From a virus, in the IMG/VR virus record IMGVR_UViG_3300006802_000086, positions 1 through 64,000 of that record: a stretch of DNA of 64,000 bases; one strand, given 5' to 3'. Position numbers and translations under genes: made by a program. Each line of letters opens with the position of its first letter. Position 1 is the stretch's first letter. Below the pieces are notes generated by a model. It saw only the letters and a program-made list of their open reading frames with translations. It searched no databases and had not been told where the DNA came from. Shown here piece by piece: positions 10,401-18,069 of the stretch.

Positions 10401-10970
10401 TTATTTGGAAAACATTTAAACGTAGTTCATCCTGATATTTTACCAGACCCCTCAGCTTTATTTTCTTCAAGTATTATGGGGTTGACACTGTATGCAACAG
10501 ACCCAGTTGGTTCAATAGGCGATGCATTAACATCAGTTTTTGACGATGCTGCTTTGAGCATGGGTTTGCCTTCTGAGTCAATTGATGCGATAAGCACATT
10601 GCTTTATGCTTCTAATACTAGTCTTTTTATGGAGCCTGGAATTAATCCATTTACTAGAGCATATGAAACCACAGCTGGCCGAGGTCTAGCAGGTGTGATC
10701 AATGGAATTAATTTTAATTGGTTGGATTACCCATGGGAGACTGACTTTAATGCACGTGCTCCCATGGGGTGCAAGATCACTTTTAATTTTGATGTTATTC
10801 ACGACATACCTCCAGGTCTAGACCATAGCGGCTACAATAGAGCTCCGCTTTATAATGTAGGAGAAGTAATGAAAAATATATCAGGAGATCCATATAGTGA
10901 TAATGGAAAAGGGGCGGAATTTAGTTTCAAAAAAGGAAAGTCGACAAGGCTTAAAATAAGGAGGTCATAA
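7431..10970 (+). CDS. Large baseplate structural protein
   Basis: A 1179-residue protein in the baseplate block. The first ~480 residues are Asn/Ser/Lys-rich and helical. Residues ~631-720 hold a conserved-looking beta region (V-P-F-Y-I-Q-D-L-R-T-N-E-I-I-S-F-N-A-F-L, then ATNREDFDSMWYKINKL and YPQWTPG) of the kind found in tail-end and baseplate proteins. Further on come hydrophobic Gly/Ala stretches, near 770-810 and 980-1060. It overlaps the genes on both sides (8 bases before, TAATG after), so it is part of a tightly coupled operon with the tape measure and the gp53-like wedge protein. A gp48/gp54-type or hub-associated role is possible but not shown. No enzymatic motif was seen. Confidence 0.65.
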   Translation: MARETLKDFLNKRGSTADSISYIREDSKNGLGIDPNTGDALLDLLNENSGLLGDYLSFLTKEENNSFQIKPGNSEGTSLKRGDSLDIADNQGAEKVFIEQGTNLKSHLNEYSNSGYITNAGGDLSRIVEKTGSPNNHNILKDVEGKPLDNSGKTLSDPEGDASNVVQEINKVFLKNNRFSNVGNNSKNAFAELPANSQNFDDELKLNVQNEFGNYNKDENLVTFNDLKEIGKSLLLSTSGFSEELEKGSRLASGNTGFNSLDIDDLRAKNAKGFPNKNDISVRDGRGDYFIKDPNAKNSKSYGTTYNTEMNFQGKGSDLLNIEAAASMYALKKIASDFFNSFLEKLRIQDRNSLEAEAESIITKNASVDVGTYMLGKSRYTSSVKISNEILSNLLTNTIYPYGDAVDRGLEVIFSNELNNLPVSPRAGSFRTTNKDKNIVQSSGFWLAVSRSILKSFDQIISKYTDESFGISDENQLFLIYKDIIESNKFIQFYNTMAAIGDISLSATDGEKIDIPIPGSSLEGNKRSAEKLGAGKEWAAGMGRYPRGEGRYASELSWNQDASPSMYILPANVIRAATKLNNLYKGVNPARGMLGSSLVDKTYFGLDVDGSYNRIPKEVVKSLEDDLEAEYVPFYIQDLRTNEIISFNAFLTNLTDNIASNHNGVSGYGRLDEVKIYNNTKRTVAVGFILMATNREDFDSMWYKINKLTTMLYPQWTPGSMVSTDGVSKFYQPFSQVIGASPIVRMRVGDIIKSNYSRFALARTFGIGDASVKANPSLESGGSSSIAGAIGSISDGQVGNVLNLVQDVALKLWLAVFGSPMSIGDLIFNSIPMPKSNFKRIVKNLGRDVALKALSGFLINGFANPLAVDNIIRQLRDPDHNWERSSKLGKTREKANDVISNMSSLFPDTGLSDGLSIFSNDDNQSAGLLKMMILKPNTNNGYFSPDTKKTYLIARRLNVRVVDSGLGLEGMPGGKRGYKVKVVDLSAPQDLFGKHLNVVHPDILPDPSALFSSSIMGLTLYATDPVGSIGDALTSVFDDAALSMGLPSESIDAISTLLYASNTSLFMEPGINPFTRAYETTAGRGLAGVINGINFNWLDYPWETDFNARAPMGCKITFNFDVIHDIPPGLDHSGYNRAPLYNVGEVMKNISGDPYSDNGKGAEFSFKKGKSTRLKIRRS

Positions 10971-11275
10971 TGTCATTTTCAAGATATAGTTTTTCAAATA
11001 GGAACAAAGACTTACTAGGCCGGTCTTACATAACAAATTCAAAAGCTTCTTATAAGATATTTAAGGCTGTCGAAAATGGATTAATAGACTATAGTACTAA
11101 AACTTTAGAAGTAGGTGAAAGATTAGATCAGCTTGCTGGTGTTTATTATCAGGATTCTTCATACTGGTGGGTAATTGCTGCAGCCAGTGGAATTGGTTAT
11201 GCTTTGCAAGTACCACCGGGTACAATTTTAAGAATTCCTAATAATTTATCGTCAATATTTGGAGTAATAGTTTGA
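10970..11275 (+). CDS. Baseplate wedge protein with LysM-like fold (gp53-like)
   Basis: A 101-residue protein. The pattern L-E-V-G-E-R-L-D-Q-L-A-G-V-Y-Y followed by DSSYWWVIAAASGI and PPGTILRIPN is the LysM-like motif of T4 gp53 (x-G-E-x-L-D-x-I-A-x-x-Y-Y, SYWW.IA..N, PGT.L.IP). In T4 gp53 clamps wedge units together. The start ATG overlaps the upstream stop (TAATG), and the stop overlaps the next start. A strong call for a small protein. Confidence 0.8.
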   Translation: MSFSRYSFSNRNKDLLGRSYITNSKASYKIFKAVENGLIDYSTKTLEVGERLDQLAGVYYQDSSYWWVIAAASGIGYALQVPPGTILRIPNNLSSIFGVIV

Positions 11276-14200
11276 GCAAATATGATAAAATATCCAATTA
11301 TAATGTTGTTAATGAAAATTTTAACAATATCGTTAGAGAATTTGAAGGTTATCTTTTAGGCCTTTCTAAGAATGACTTTTTACTTTTTAATGACAATCTT
11401 AACGTAGCAGAGCAACTAGAATATCTTGCAGAAGCCGCTAGTGTTGCAGGTCAATACGACAATGATCAAATATTTAAAAAAGAAATAGCTCCTAAAATAT
11501 TTGACAGGACAACAGGTGGTTATTTTATACAAGACTATACTAGGTCTTCTCAGCTAAATAGTACAGAAAAAATTGACAATATGGGTGAATATCTTCATTT
11601 AATTTTTGGTGAAGGGAAAGGGTTTTCAACAGATTCTTTTGATATCAGTAATAATGTAGAAAGATTTTCAGACTGTGTTGTTGAAGTTGCTCAAAGCGGA
11701 AGTGAAGGAAGCGCACCATATGCTATATCTAAAATATTACCCTATGTCAATATTTTAAAAATAAACAGACAAAATAAAAAAGATAATCAAGGTAATGATA
11801 TAAAAGATGCAAACGGGGAAATAGTAAAAGAAATATCACACACTGGTTTGAATGTAGAGGAAGACGACGGAGGAGTAATTTACCCAGGATTAGGAGTTGA
11901 CCCGGGTAATCCAGGGCCTACTGTCCCAAATAGGCTTACCACACCTTCTTTGACAGCGCAAACAATACGCATAGATGGAGTGGGCATCAACGGCCGTCAA
12001 GGGTCACATTTGCCTATATTTTTTGGTGGTATTCCACCTATTGAAATGTCTAGATGTGTTCCTTATTTAGATGTAAAAATTATTAGCACAGACTTTGGAG
12101 AAATTGATAGATTAAATCAGGTTTCTTTTATGAGGTTTGTTAAAAATGGCCCTAATGGTGAATATACAACATATGATGGAATTGGAGCACTAAACAATAC
12201 AGCTGATATTATAGGCGAACAAACTTCTAAATCAGGTACAAAAAATAAAGTATCTAATATGAATATTTTTACTAGCCCGCAAACAATGGCTAATGCAAAT
12301 ATTAATAGGATGAACGGAGAAGGTACTTTTGACCAGACAATTGAAACTAGTCTTTTTGGTGCAAAAAATCAAAACAATCCTGTATACGAACCCATCTCAC
12401 CTTTTTTGACTCTCAAATCTTTTGATGTTAGTATTACAGGAGCAGGAGCAGGACTTTTTGCTTCAAAGTCAGGAAGTCTTAAATTAATACTTCATGATCG
12501 ATCTAGAATGAAGGATCTAGCACCTCTTTTAGCAACAGATAGATTTGCAACAACTAAGATACAGATAGAATTTGGCTGGAACCATCCTGACGGTACAGTA
12601 GGTGGTGAAAATATTATAGGACAATATCTCGACGGGCTTAAAGACATACACATTTACCAGGTTGTTGGATCTGATTATAGCTTTGGGGATGGAGGTGCAG
12701 TTGATATAACTGTTAAACTTGTTGCTTACGGCTTTAGAGAGAATAAAAAAGTTCATTGCGGTGCCGGACCGTTTGTACCAATTAATAGTTTGACTGATTT
12801 AATTGAAACTGCTGTTTTTCAACTTAACTCAAAAATTAATCAAGACAAAGATTACCCTCCTGAGGTTAGGCAAAAATTAAAATTAAACGCAAGAAGTGCT
12901 AGAAGTTTAAATTCAATTGTCACTTGGGAAGAATGGAAGTTTATAAGTGAGTATTTAGGAAAAGATAAGTCAAAAGATGAACTTTTAAATATTATTAAGG
13001 CTGTTTTATCTCCGGAAGTAGATGATGACAATAGTAATCTAGCTGCTGAAAATGCCCTAAGAACTGTATTGAATAAAGATGAAAATAAAGAAACTTTAAT
13101 TAGATCGATGTTTGGAAAAATTTTTGGACTTAGAAGAGACTATAGTACTCCTTTTGTGTATTCTTTTCATAAAAACTTAAATACAGATGTAATAGGTCTT
13201 ATTGATTATAAGTCTGCCAATCGATCTTCTATTGTAGATAAATACAGAATATTTAGAAACAGTAATAAAAAGTACACAAATTTAAAAGACGATAAACCTG
13301 TGACTCTAGGAAAACTTTTAATGTCATTTGTAGGTTGGCCTTTAGCTTCGACATGCGCATACGATGAAGTACAAATGATATTTTATCCTTTAAATCACCA
13401 TGCGGGTCTAGCCAGAGGTCATACTACAGCTAGTTTACCAATACCACTTAATCGTGTAGAGGAAATGTTAATTGATCAAATTAATAAAAATTCTCACATA
13501 ACAGTTGAAACGTTTGTAAACCTCTTAGAAAGAAAACTAATAAGAGATAGAGCACTTCCTGCTTATGGATTTTCAGAAATAACATCTTTGTCACAGATTG
13601 AAAGACTTAAGGATAACAAGACACCTGATCAAAAGTTCTGGTCTATGATACAAATACTTGTAGACACAAACGGGCAAGGGCTAAATGAGAGTGATGAAAC
13701 AGATAAGCAGATTAAAAGTCTCGTTGACAAAACAATCCGTTCCGGAACTGATTTGACAGCTGGGAATAGCGAGGCATCATTTAATGCCACTCCCGATAAT
13801 ATCAAACCTAGAATAAGAGAACTTTATAACGATCACATAACAAAACTTAAAAACAGTATTGATACGGAGATACGAGCTAAATGTAAATCTTATTATGAAA
13901 AAGATGGACTAGGACTAGCTGAACCAAAATTTGTTCCCCCTAACTTAGCAATGGTGTTTGAAACTGTACCTGCAATTGATATTCAAAATGTTGTAGAGGG
14001 AAGTTTTGTATCTAATTTATGGGAAGGCGTTAAAAACGGAATTGGTCTAGAAAATAATGAGTCAAATGGATTAACTGAAAAAACCATTCTTAGAATTCAT
14101 GTATACGATGAAGAGTCAGTGTCATCACCTGAAGATGCAACTTTATTAAGTGCAATTAATAATAAATCTGCATCTAGTCAAATAATTGGAAAAAACAAAG

Positions 14201-14685
14201 ACGAAGAAAGCATAAGAGAGCTTATTGATAAACTATCTTTTGGAGAAATGAAAGAGTACATAAAAAGAAACGTTCCTACTTTGGTATACGGAGCTAGTAC
14301 ATCAACTGTTAAGTCTTTATCAGTTAGCGCAAATACTTCCGGTGATTTAGCTAACGTTTTAATGATAGAAGCATACGGTGGTTTGCAAAACGGTCAAGTC
14401 GATGGACAAAGCTATGATACTAGTTTTGAAGAAGTTGTAGTATTTCCTAATACAGTATCAGTAGGGATGTTAGGTATGCCTATGATAAGTAGAGGGACAA
14501 CCCTTTTTATTGATTTTGGGACAAATACTAGTTTAGATGGTATATACACAGTTACATCAGTTTCTCATAACATTGGTCCTGGAGAGTTTTCGACAACATT
14601 GCAGCTATCTCCTACCGGTCAAGGTGCTGTTACATCCTTTAAAGATAAGTTAGCTAATGCTATAGCTTTAAATAATTCTCAATAA
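11272..14685 (+). CDS. Baseplate hub-like structural protein
   Basis: A 1137-residue protein starting at TTG (11272), which overlaps the upstream TGA and follows GGAGTAATAG. No ATG lies nearby in frame. Residues ~390-480 (S-F-D-V-S-I-T-G-A-G-A-G-L-F-A-S-K-S-G-S then FGWNHPDG) and the C-terminal ~80 residues are beta-rich. The C-terminal region includes G-T-T-L-F-I-D-F-G-T-N-T-S-L-D-G-I-Y and V-T-S-V-S-H-N-I-G-P-G-E-F-S-T-T-L. The ending 'tVtsVsHxIxPGeFtTtLxL' is characteristic of phage baseplate hub proteins (gp27/gpD type), which form the collar around the tail tip. Its size far exceeds T4 gp27, so it may combine hub and other parts. It is the last gene of the baseplate block, before the mini-polymerase. 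Confidence 0.65.
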   Translation: MSKYDKISNYNVVNENFNNIVREFEGYLLGLSKNDFLLFNDNLNVAEQLEYLAEAASVAGQYDNDQIFKKEIAPKIFDRTTGGYFIQDYTRSSQLNSTEKIDNMGEYLHLIFGEGKGFSTDSFDISNNVERFSDCVVEVAQSGSEGSAPYAISKILPYVNILKINRQNKKDNQGNDIKDANGEIVKEISHTGLNVEEDDGGVIYPGLGVDPGNPGPTVPNRLTTPSLTAQTIRIDGVGINGRQGSHLPIFFGGIPPIEMSRCVPYLDVKIISTDFGEIDRLNQVSFMRFVKNGPNGEYTTYDGIGALNNTADIIGEQTSKSGTKNKVSNMNIFTSPQTMANANINRMNGEGTFDQTIETSLFGAKNQNNPVYEPISPFLTLKSFDVSITGAGAGLFASKSGSLKLILHDRSRMKDLAPLLATDRFATTKIQIEFGWNHPDGTVGGENIIGQYLDGLKDIHIYQVVGSDYSFGDGGAVDITVKLVAYGFRENKKVHCGAGPFVPINSLTDLIETAVFQLNSKINQDKDYPPEVRQKLKLNARSARSLNSIVTWEEWKFISEYLGKDKSKDELLNIIKAVLSPEVDDDNSNLAAENALRTVLNKDENKETLIRSMFGKIFGLRRDYSTPFVYSFHKNLNTDVIGLIDYKSANRSSIVDKYRIFRNSNKKYTNLKDDKPVTLGKLLMSFVGWPLASTCAYDEVQMIFYPLNHHAGLARGHTTASLPIPLNRVEEMLIDQINKNSHITVETFVNLLERKLIRDRALPAYGFSEITSLSQIERLKDNKTPDQKFWSMIQILVDTNGQGLNESDETDKQIKSLVDKTIRSGTDLTAGNSEASFNATPDNIKPRIRELYNDHITKLKNSIDTEIRAKCKSYYEKDGLGLAEPKFVPPNLAMVFETVPAIDIQNVVEGSFVSNLWEGVKNGIGLENNESNGLTEKTILRIHVYDEESVSSPEDATLLSAINNKSASSQIIGKNKDEESIRELIDKLSFGEMKEYIKRNVPTLVYGASTSTVKSLSVSANTSGDLANVLMIEAYGGLQNGQVDGQSYDTSFEEVVVFPNTVSVGMLGMPMISRGTTLFIDFGTNTSLDGIYTVTSVSHNIGPGEFSTTLQLSPTGQGAVTSFKDKLANAIALNNSQ

Positions 14686-14726
14686 TCATATTGTAAATTT
14701 TTACTATTTTGTAGTATATAAACTAT

Positions 14727-15491
14727 ATGACTTATGAAATTAAAAAAGATAAAAGATTCAATATTATTATTTCAGGTGAATATTCACCAACTGGAAATAA
14801 AATAAAAATAGACAATTCGTCAATTGACAATATTGATATTGAAAGTTTGAATAGAATTCGTATACTTTCTAATTTAGAAAAAATTAAAACAATTAAAGAA
14901 TTCTATTCAAACTTTTTTATGTCGCTAAATTGTCAGACAGTTTTAGACTATAAAAGAATGTTAGGGTTCAAAAAAACAAAAGAGTATATTGACTATTTAA
15001 AAGAAGAAATTAATTCATCAGTTTGCATGATAACTAGTTATCATTATGAAATATTTCCTCTGAGAAAAAAATGTTACTTAGACTTAAATGACGTTTTATA
15101 TGAAGGAAATATATTAGAAAAACCAATATATGACCACAGTGGTGTGACCGGTAGAACTAGTATTAAAAAAGGATTTAATTACCTCACACTAAAAAAAGAA
15201 AACAGAAAAAAACTAAAATCTACAAACAAAGAAAATATTTTAGTCGAAGTTGACTTTAAGTCTTGTGAACCGTTCTTTTATTTAAAGTCACAGGGGCATA
15301 AGATTAATCAGAATGATGTTTATTCATGGGTTTGTGATAATTATAATATTAAGATAAAAGATCGATCCAGGGTTAAGCGCGGGATATTAGCTTTAATATA
15401 TGGAGCTAATGAGTATACAATTTCTAAATTAATGGGAGTAAAAGAATCTGTCGCTCTTGATATTAAAAAAGACTTAGGCGTACAGACTTAA
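14727..15491 (+). CDS. Mini family-A DNA polymerase, 5' frame (fingers and palm motifs A, B)
   Basis: A 254-residue product with hallmark family-A polymerase motifs. T-G-R-T-S lies at 141-145 (the TGRLSS motif). Motif A is V-D-F-K-S-C-E with metal-binding Asp at 176. Motif B is R213-x3-K217-x7-Y225-G226, exactly the invariant spacing of Pol I. There is no 3'-5' or 5'-3' exonuclease domain. The frame stops at 15489, just after motif B, but the -1 frame continues with the missing palm end and motif C. The enzyme would thus need a frameshift near an A6 run at 15465-15470. No clear Shine-Dalgarno precedes the ATG. Either this is a programmed frameshift, a broken gene, or a homopolymer sequencing error. 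Total size ~350 aa is far below Pol I (~600 for the Klenow part). Confidence 0.7.
   Translation: MTYEIKKDKRFNIIISGEYSPTGNKIKIDNSSIDNIDIESLNRIRILSNLEKIKTIKEFYSNFFMSLNCQTVLDYKRMLGFKKTKEYIDYLKEEINSSVCMITSYHYEIFPLRKKCYLDLNDVLYEGNILEKPIYDHSGVTGRTSIKKGFNYLTLKKENRKKLKSTNKENILVEVDFKSCEPFFYLKSQGHKINQNDVYSWVCDNYNIKIKDRSRVKRGILALIYGANEYTISKLMGVKESVALDIKKDLGVQT
15465..15470 (+). other. A6 run at the polymerase frame break
   Basis: Six A read ATT AAA AAA GAC in the 5' frame. The only region in which a -1 shift can rescue the polymerase is 15467 to 15488, so this run is the natural slip point or the place where one A was lost. Confidence 0.5.
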
Positions 15492-15787
15492 ATGATCGAT
15501 TAGAAAAAGAGTTTATCGAAAATGGATATGTTTTAAATTACTACGGAAGACCAATAACAAGTAATAACAATTTAGTTAACTACTGGATTCAATCTTCAGC
15601 AGTTGATTTTTGCTCATTAGCTTTTTTACAGTTTTATAATCATCAAAATATTGCACCTAGTTTTTTTATCCACGACAGTATGACTTTTGAAACATCGTTA
15701 AAAAGATTTAATGATATCAAAAATATTGTATCTATAAAAGAAAAACATTCAAACATAGAAATACCAGTGGAATTTAATCTATTATAG
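15467..15787 (+). CDS. Mini family-A DNA polymerase, 3' frame (motif C part)
   Basis: This frame is open from 15467 (previous stop 15464-15466) to the TAG at 15785. It reads N-D-R-L-E-K-E-F-I-E-N-G-Y-V-L-N-Y-Y-G-R, matching the family-A segment after motif B (G-Y-V-x-T-x-x-G-R-R). Then comes W-I-Q-S-S-A-V-D-F (the N-x-x-I-Q-G-x-A-A-D helix), and F-I-H-D-S-M, motif C with catalytic Asp (usually H-D-E). It has no start codon or ribosome site of its own at the right place, so it belongs with the upstream frame through a -1 shift. It ends 14 bases before the next gene. Confidence 0.65.
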   Translation, partial: KRLRRTDLNDRLEKEFIENGYVLNYYGRPITSNNNLVNYWIQSSAVDFCSLAFLQFYNHQNIAPSFFIHDSMTFETSLKRFNDIKNIVSIKEKHSNIEIPVEFNLL

Positions 15788-15801
15788 TAATAATTACTAT
15801 T

Positions 15802-17055
15802 ATGAGAAAAATAAAAGAAATCAAAACCGGAGCTTTTCGTCCTAGTATAGACAGTATAGGTTTAGGTACACATAATAGAACAATGGGAAGGTCTAGTCCG
15901 TCCACCGGTGCAGACTCTTGGTTTAGTAGATATTCCCAGTCTCCGCCTAATATAGTTTTAGATGATGAAGAATACGAAGAAGATGAAGATATGATATTGG
16001 AAAATAGAGTATATAAAAACGGTAAATACTGTCTAATAGAAACTTTAAATAACTTATTAGAACAGCCTGACTATGTTACTCCTTATAGGATTATGGCCGA
16101 TAAGATTAATCAAGCATCCCAAAAAAGAAAAGAAAATGTTAGAAATTTAGATAGTTTAGAAGACATGGTTGAAGATCCAATAGATGAAATGTCTGCCGGT
16201 GGCGTTGCAGGCGTTGCTGTTCCTTTAGGTCATACGAGTAAAGGAAAACCTGAGACTAAGTCACAAAGAAGAAAACGACAAAAGTACAATAGAGAAAAAA
16301 GCTATCCACTTGGTGAAAATTTCCACCAGGATATAATTAAAGAAGGCTGGCGCGAATTGCTTTCAACTATAACAGCAGGAAATATTGATCATAGAAAAAG
16401 GTTAGAAATAGAATACGAGTCGACATTGGATGATATAGCATTATATATTGACTCTAGTAATAAGCATATTAACATATACACCTATATACCAGTAGGTTTT
16501 AACGGAAGCTCCGCTGTAATTGATGTATATAACCCACCTAAGTTGGTAGGTTTTATTAAATCAAGATTGCTTTCTTCTAAATCGAATCCTTGTATACCGA
16601 AAACTTTTCACGTAAAAGTGTCAGCTGTTGCTAAAGATTTTCAAGGAAAAGGTATGGGTAAATTAATTTACAATATCTTAGCAACTGTTGCAAAAAGCAA
16701 AGGTGCAGGAATAACCTCAGATCATAATGTCTCGACCTCTCCATCCGCTACTAGGGTCTGGAATAGTATGGATAGGAACCCAAACTATACTAAAAGAGTT
16801 ACGAAAGCAGGAAATGATAAATTTGATTATAACGGATCAACACCTTTTGATACAGAAGATGATTGCAAGAGACCTGGGATGGGTGAACCTGCTATTGATC
16901 ATAGCCTAGAAATAATTGCTGGTATTGATGATCAAATGGAAGTCATGGAGAGAAGACATAAGAAATACACATCCGATGCAATAAGAATGAACGCATCAGC
17001 CATGAGAAGAAAATTAAAGCATTCCGGTTCTGATACCTTTGACGAAGTTTATTAA
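15802..17055 (+). CDS. GNAT acetyltransferase-like protein (417 aa)
   Basis: The C-terminal half contains a GNAT-type acetyl-CoA loop: V-K-V-S-A-V-A-K-D-F-Q-G-K-G-M-G-K-L-I-Y, i.e. beta-strand, then Q-x-x-G-x-G and a helix. It is followed by SDHNVSTSPSATRVWNSM, similar to GNAT-like phage proteins in which a conserved serine/arginine stretch follows motif A. The N-terminal ~190 residues are polar with acidic and basic clusters and look non-globular. No catalytic claim can be made. It lies between the mini-polymerase and gp32. Similar GNAT-fold domains occur in phage virion proteins, so either host modification or a structural role is possible. Confidence 0.55.
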   Translation: MRKIKEIKTGAFRPSIDSIGLGTHNRTMGRSSPSTGADSWFSRYSQSPPNIVLDDEEYEEDEDMILENRVYKNGKYCLIETLNNLLEQPDYVTPYRIMADKINQASQKRKENVRNLDSLEDMVEDPIDEMSAGGVAGVAVPLGHTSKGKPETKSQRRKRQKYNREKSYPLGENFHQDIIKEGWRELLSTITAGNIDHRKRLEIEYESTLDDIALYIDSSNKHINIYTYIPVGFNGSSAVIDVYNPPKLVGFIKSRLLSSKSNPCIPKTFHVKVSAVAKDFQGKGMGKLIYNILATVAKSKGAGITSDHNVSTSPSATRVWNSMDRNPNYTKRVTKAGNDKFDYNGSTPFDTEDDCKRPGMGEPAIDHSLEIIAGIDDQMEVMERRHKKYTSDAIRMNASAMRRKLKHSGSDTFDEVY

Positions 17056-17163
17056 TAAAAAATTAATTTTTTTAATAAATTTTCTCTTAACACAGTAATA
17101 TATTAAAGTTCAATTAATCATTTAGATTTTGAATATTACAAGTTAGACATTAAAGGAGAAAAT

Positions 17164-17949
17164 ATGGCACTTGATTTTGACGCGATTAAACGCAAATTAG
17201 ACAAACTTAGTGGTAATACTACCAGCAGAAATGTAATGTGGAAACCTGAAGAAGGGCAAGAATATAAGGTAAGACTTCTTTCTTTCCCTAACAACGACGG
17301 TCAACCATTTAAAGAGCTTATGTTCTATTATAACATTCCAGGACAAAGAGGCCTTCTGGCACCAAGTCAATTTGGTAAGCGTGACCCAGTTCAAGAACTT
17401 ATTACAAAGCTTCGTGATGAAGGAACAAAAGAAAGCTATGAAATGGCAAAGAAATTGTATCCTAAAATGCGTGTATATGCTCCTGTCTTAGTTCGAGGAG
17501 AAGAAGGTGAAGGTGTTCGAATTTGGTCATTTGGAAAACTAGTATATCAGTCTTTATTATCTCTTATGATGGATGAAGATTATGGTGATATTACAGATCT
17601 TAAAACAGGAACTGATCTTAAAATTAAGTGCACCAAAGCACCTGGTCAGCAATGGGCAAAGACTGAAGTATTACCTGTTCGAAAGTCATCTGCACTCTCT
17701 AGTGACGCAAAACAAGCTAAACAATGGGTTGATGACATTCCTGATATCGATAGTATTTTTCAAATTAAGTCTTATGATGAGTTATCGAATATCATCAATG
17801 GATGGCTTAACGGTGATGAAGTCGAAACTGAAGGTTCAGAATGGGGAACAAAAGGTAGTTCTACATCAGATACTGACTCTAATAATGGAGAAAATTCAGA
17901 TAGCTCATATTCGAGTTTAGATGATGCCTTTTCTGACTTAATGAGTTAA
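17164..17949 (+). CDS. 32: Single-stranded DNA-binding protein (gp32-like)
   Basis: A 261-residue homologue of T4 gp32 (301 aa). The N-terminus (F-D-A-I-K-R-K-L-D-K-L-S-G) resembles the basic cooperative 'LAST'-containing segment. The core contains NDGQPFKELMFYYNIPG and LYPKMRVYAPVLVRGEE-like segments, typical of the gp32 OB fold. The C-terminal ~50 residues are Asp/Ser/Glu-rich and end in DDAFSDLM, the acidic tail that recruits UvsX, polymerase and helicase loader. The zinc-binding His-Cys3 cluster of T4 gp32 is missing: only one Cys is present. A good Shine-Dalgarno (AAAGGAG) and a downstream terminator indicate a strongly and separately expressed gene. Confidence 0.88.
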   Translation: MALDFDAIKRKLDKLSGNTTSRNVMWKPEEGQEYKVRLLSFPNNDGQPFKELMFYYNIPGQRGLLAPSQFGKRDPVQELITKLRDEGTKESYEMAKKLYPKMRVYAPVLVRGEEGEGVRIWSFGKLVYQSLLSLMMDEDYGDITDLKTGTDLKIKCTKAPGQQWAKTEVLPVRKSSALSSDAKQAKQWVDDIPDIDSIFQIKSYDELSNIINGWLNGDEVETEGSEWGTKGSSTSDTDSNNGENSDSSYSSLDDAFSDLMS

Positions 17950-17985
17950 GTTATATCTAACAAAAATATTAAGTTTTATATTTTT

Positions 17986-18013
17986 AAGCCCGAATTTATT
18001 CGGGCTTTTTTTG
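17986..18013 (+). terminator. Rho-independent terminator after gp32
   Basis: Inverted repeat AAGCCCGAAT / ATTCGGGCTT with a tight loop is followed by a T run. One of the strongest terminators in the window. Confidence 0.9.
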
Positions 18014-18019
18014 TTTTAT

Positions 18020-18028
18020 TGATATAAT
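18020..18028 (+). promoter_or_regulatory. Candidate extended -10 promoter (TGATATAAT)
   Basis: TG-A-TATAAT directly after the gp32 terminator and 42 bases before the ATG of the next gene. No -35 consensus is visible. The same TG-n-TATAAT form recurs at 27359 and 43359. Confidence 0.4.
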
Positions 18029-18069
18029 TACTACTAAAGACAAAATATTTGTAAAAAAGAGGTGTAATA

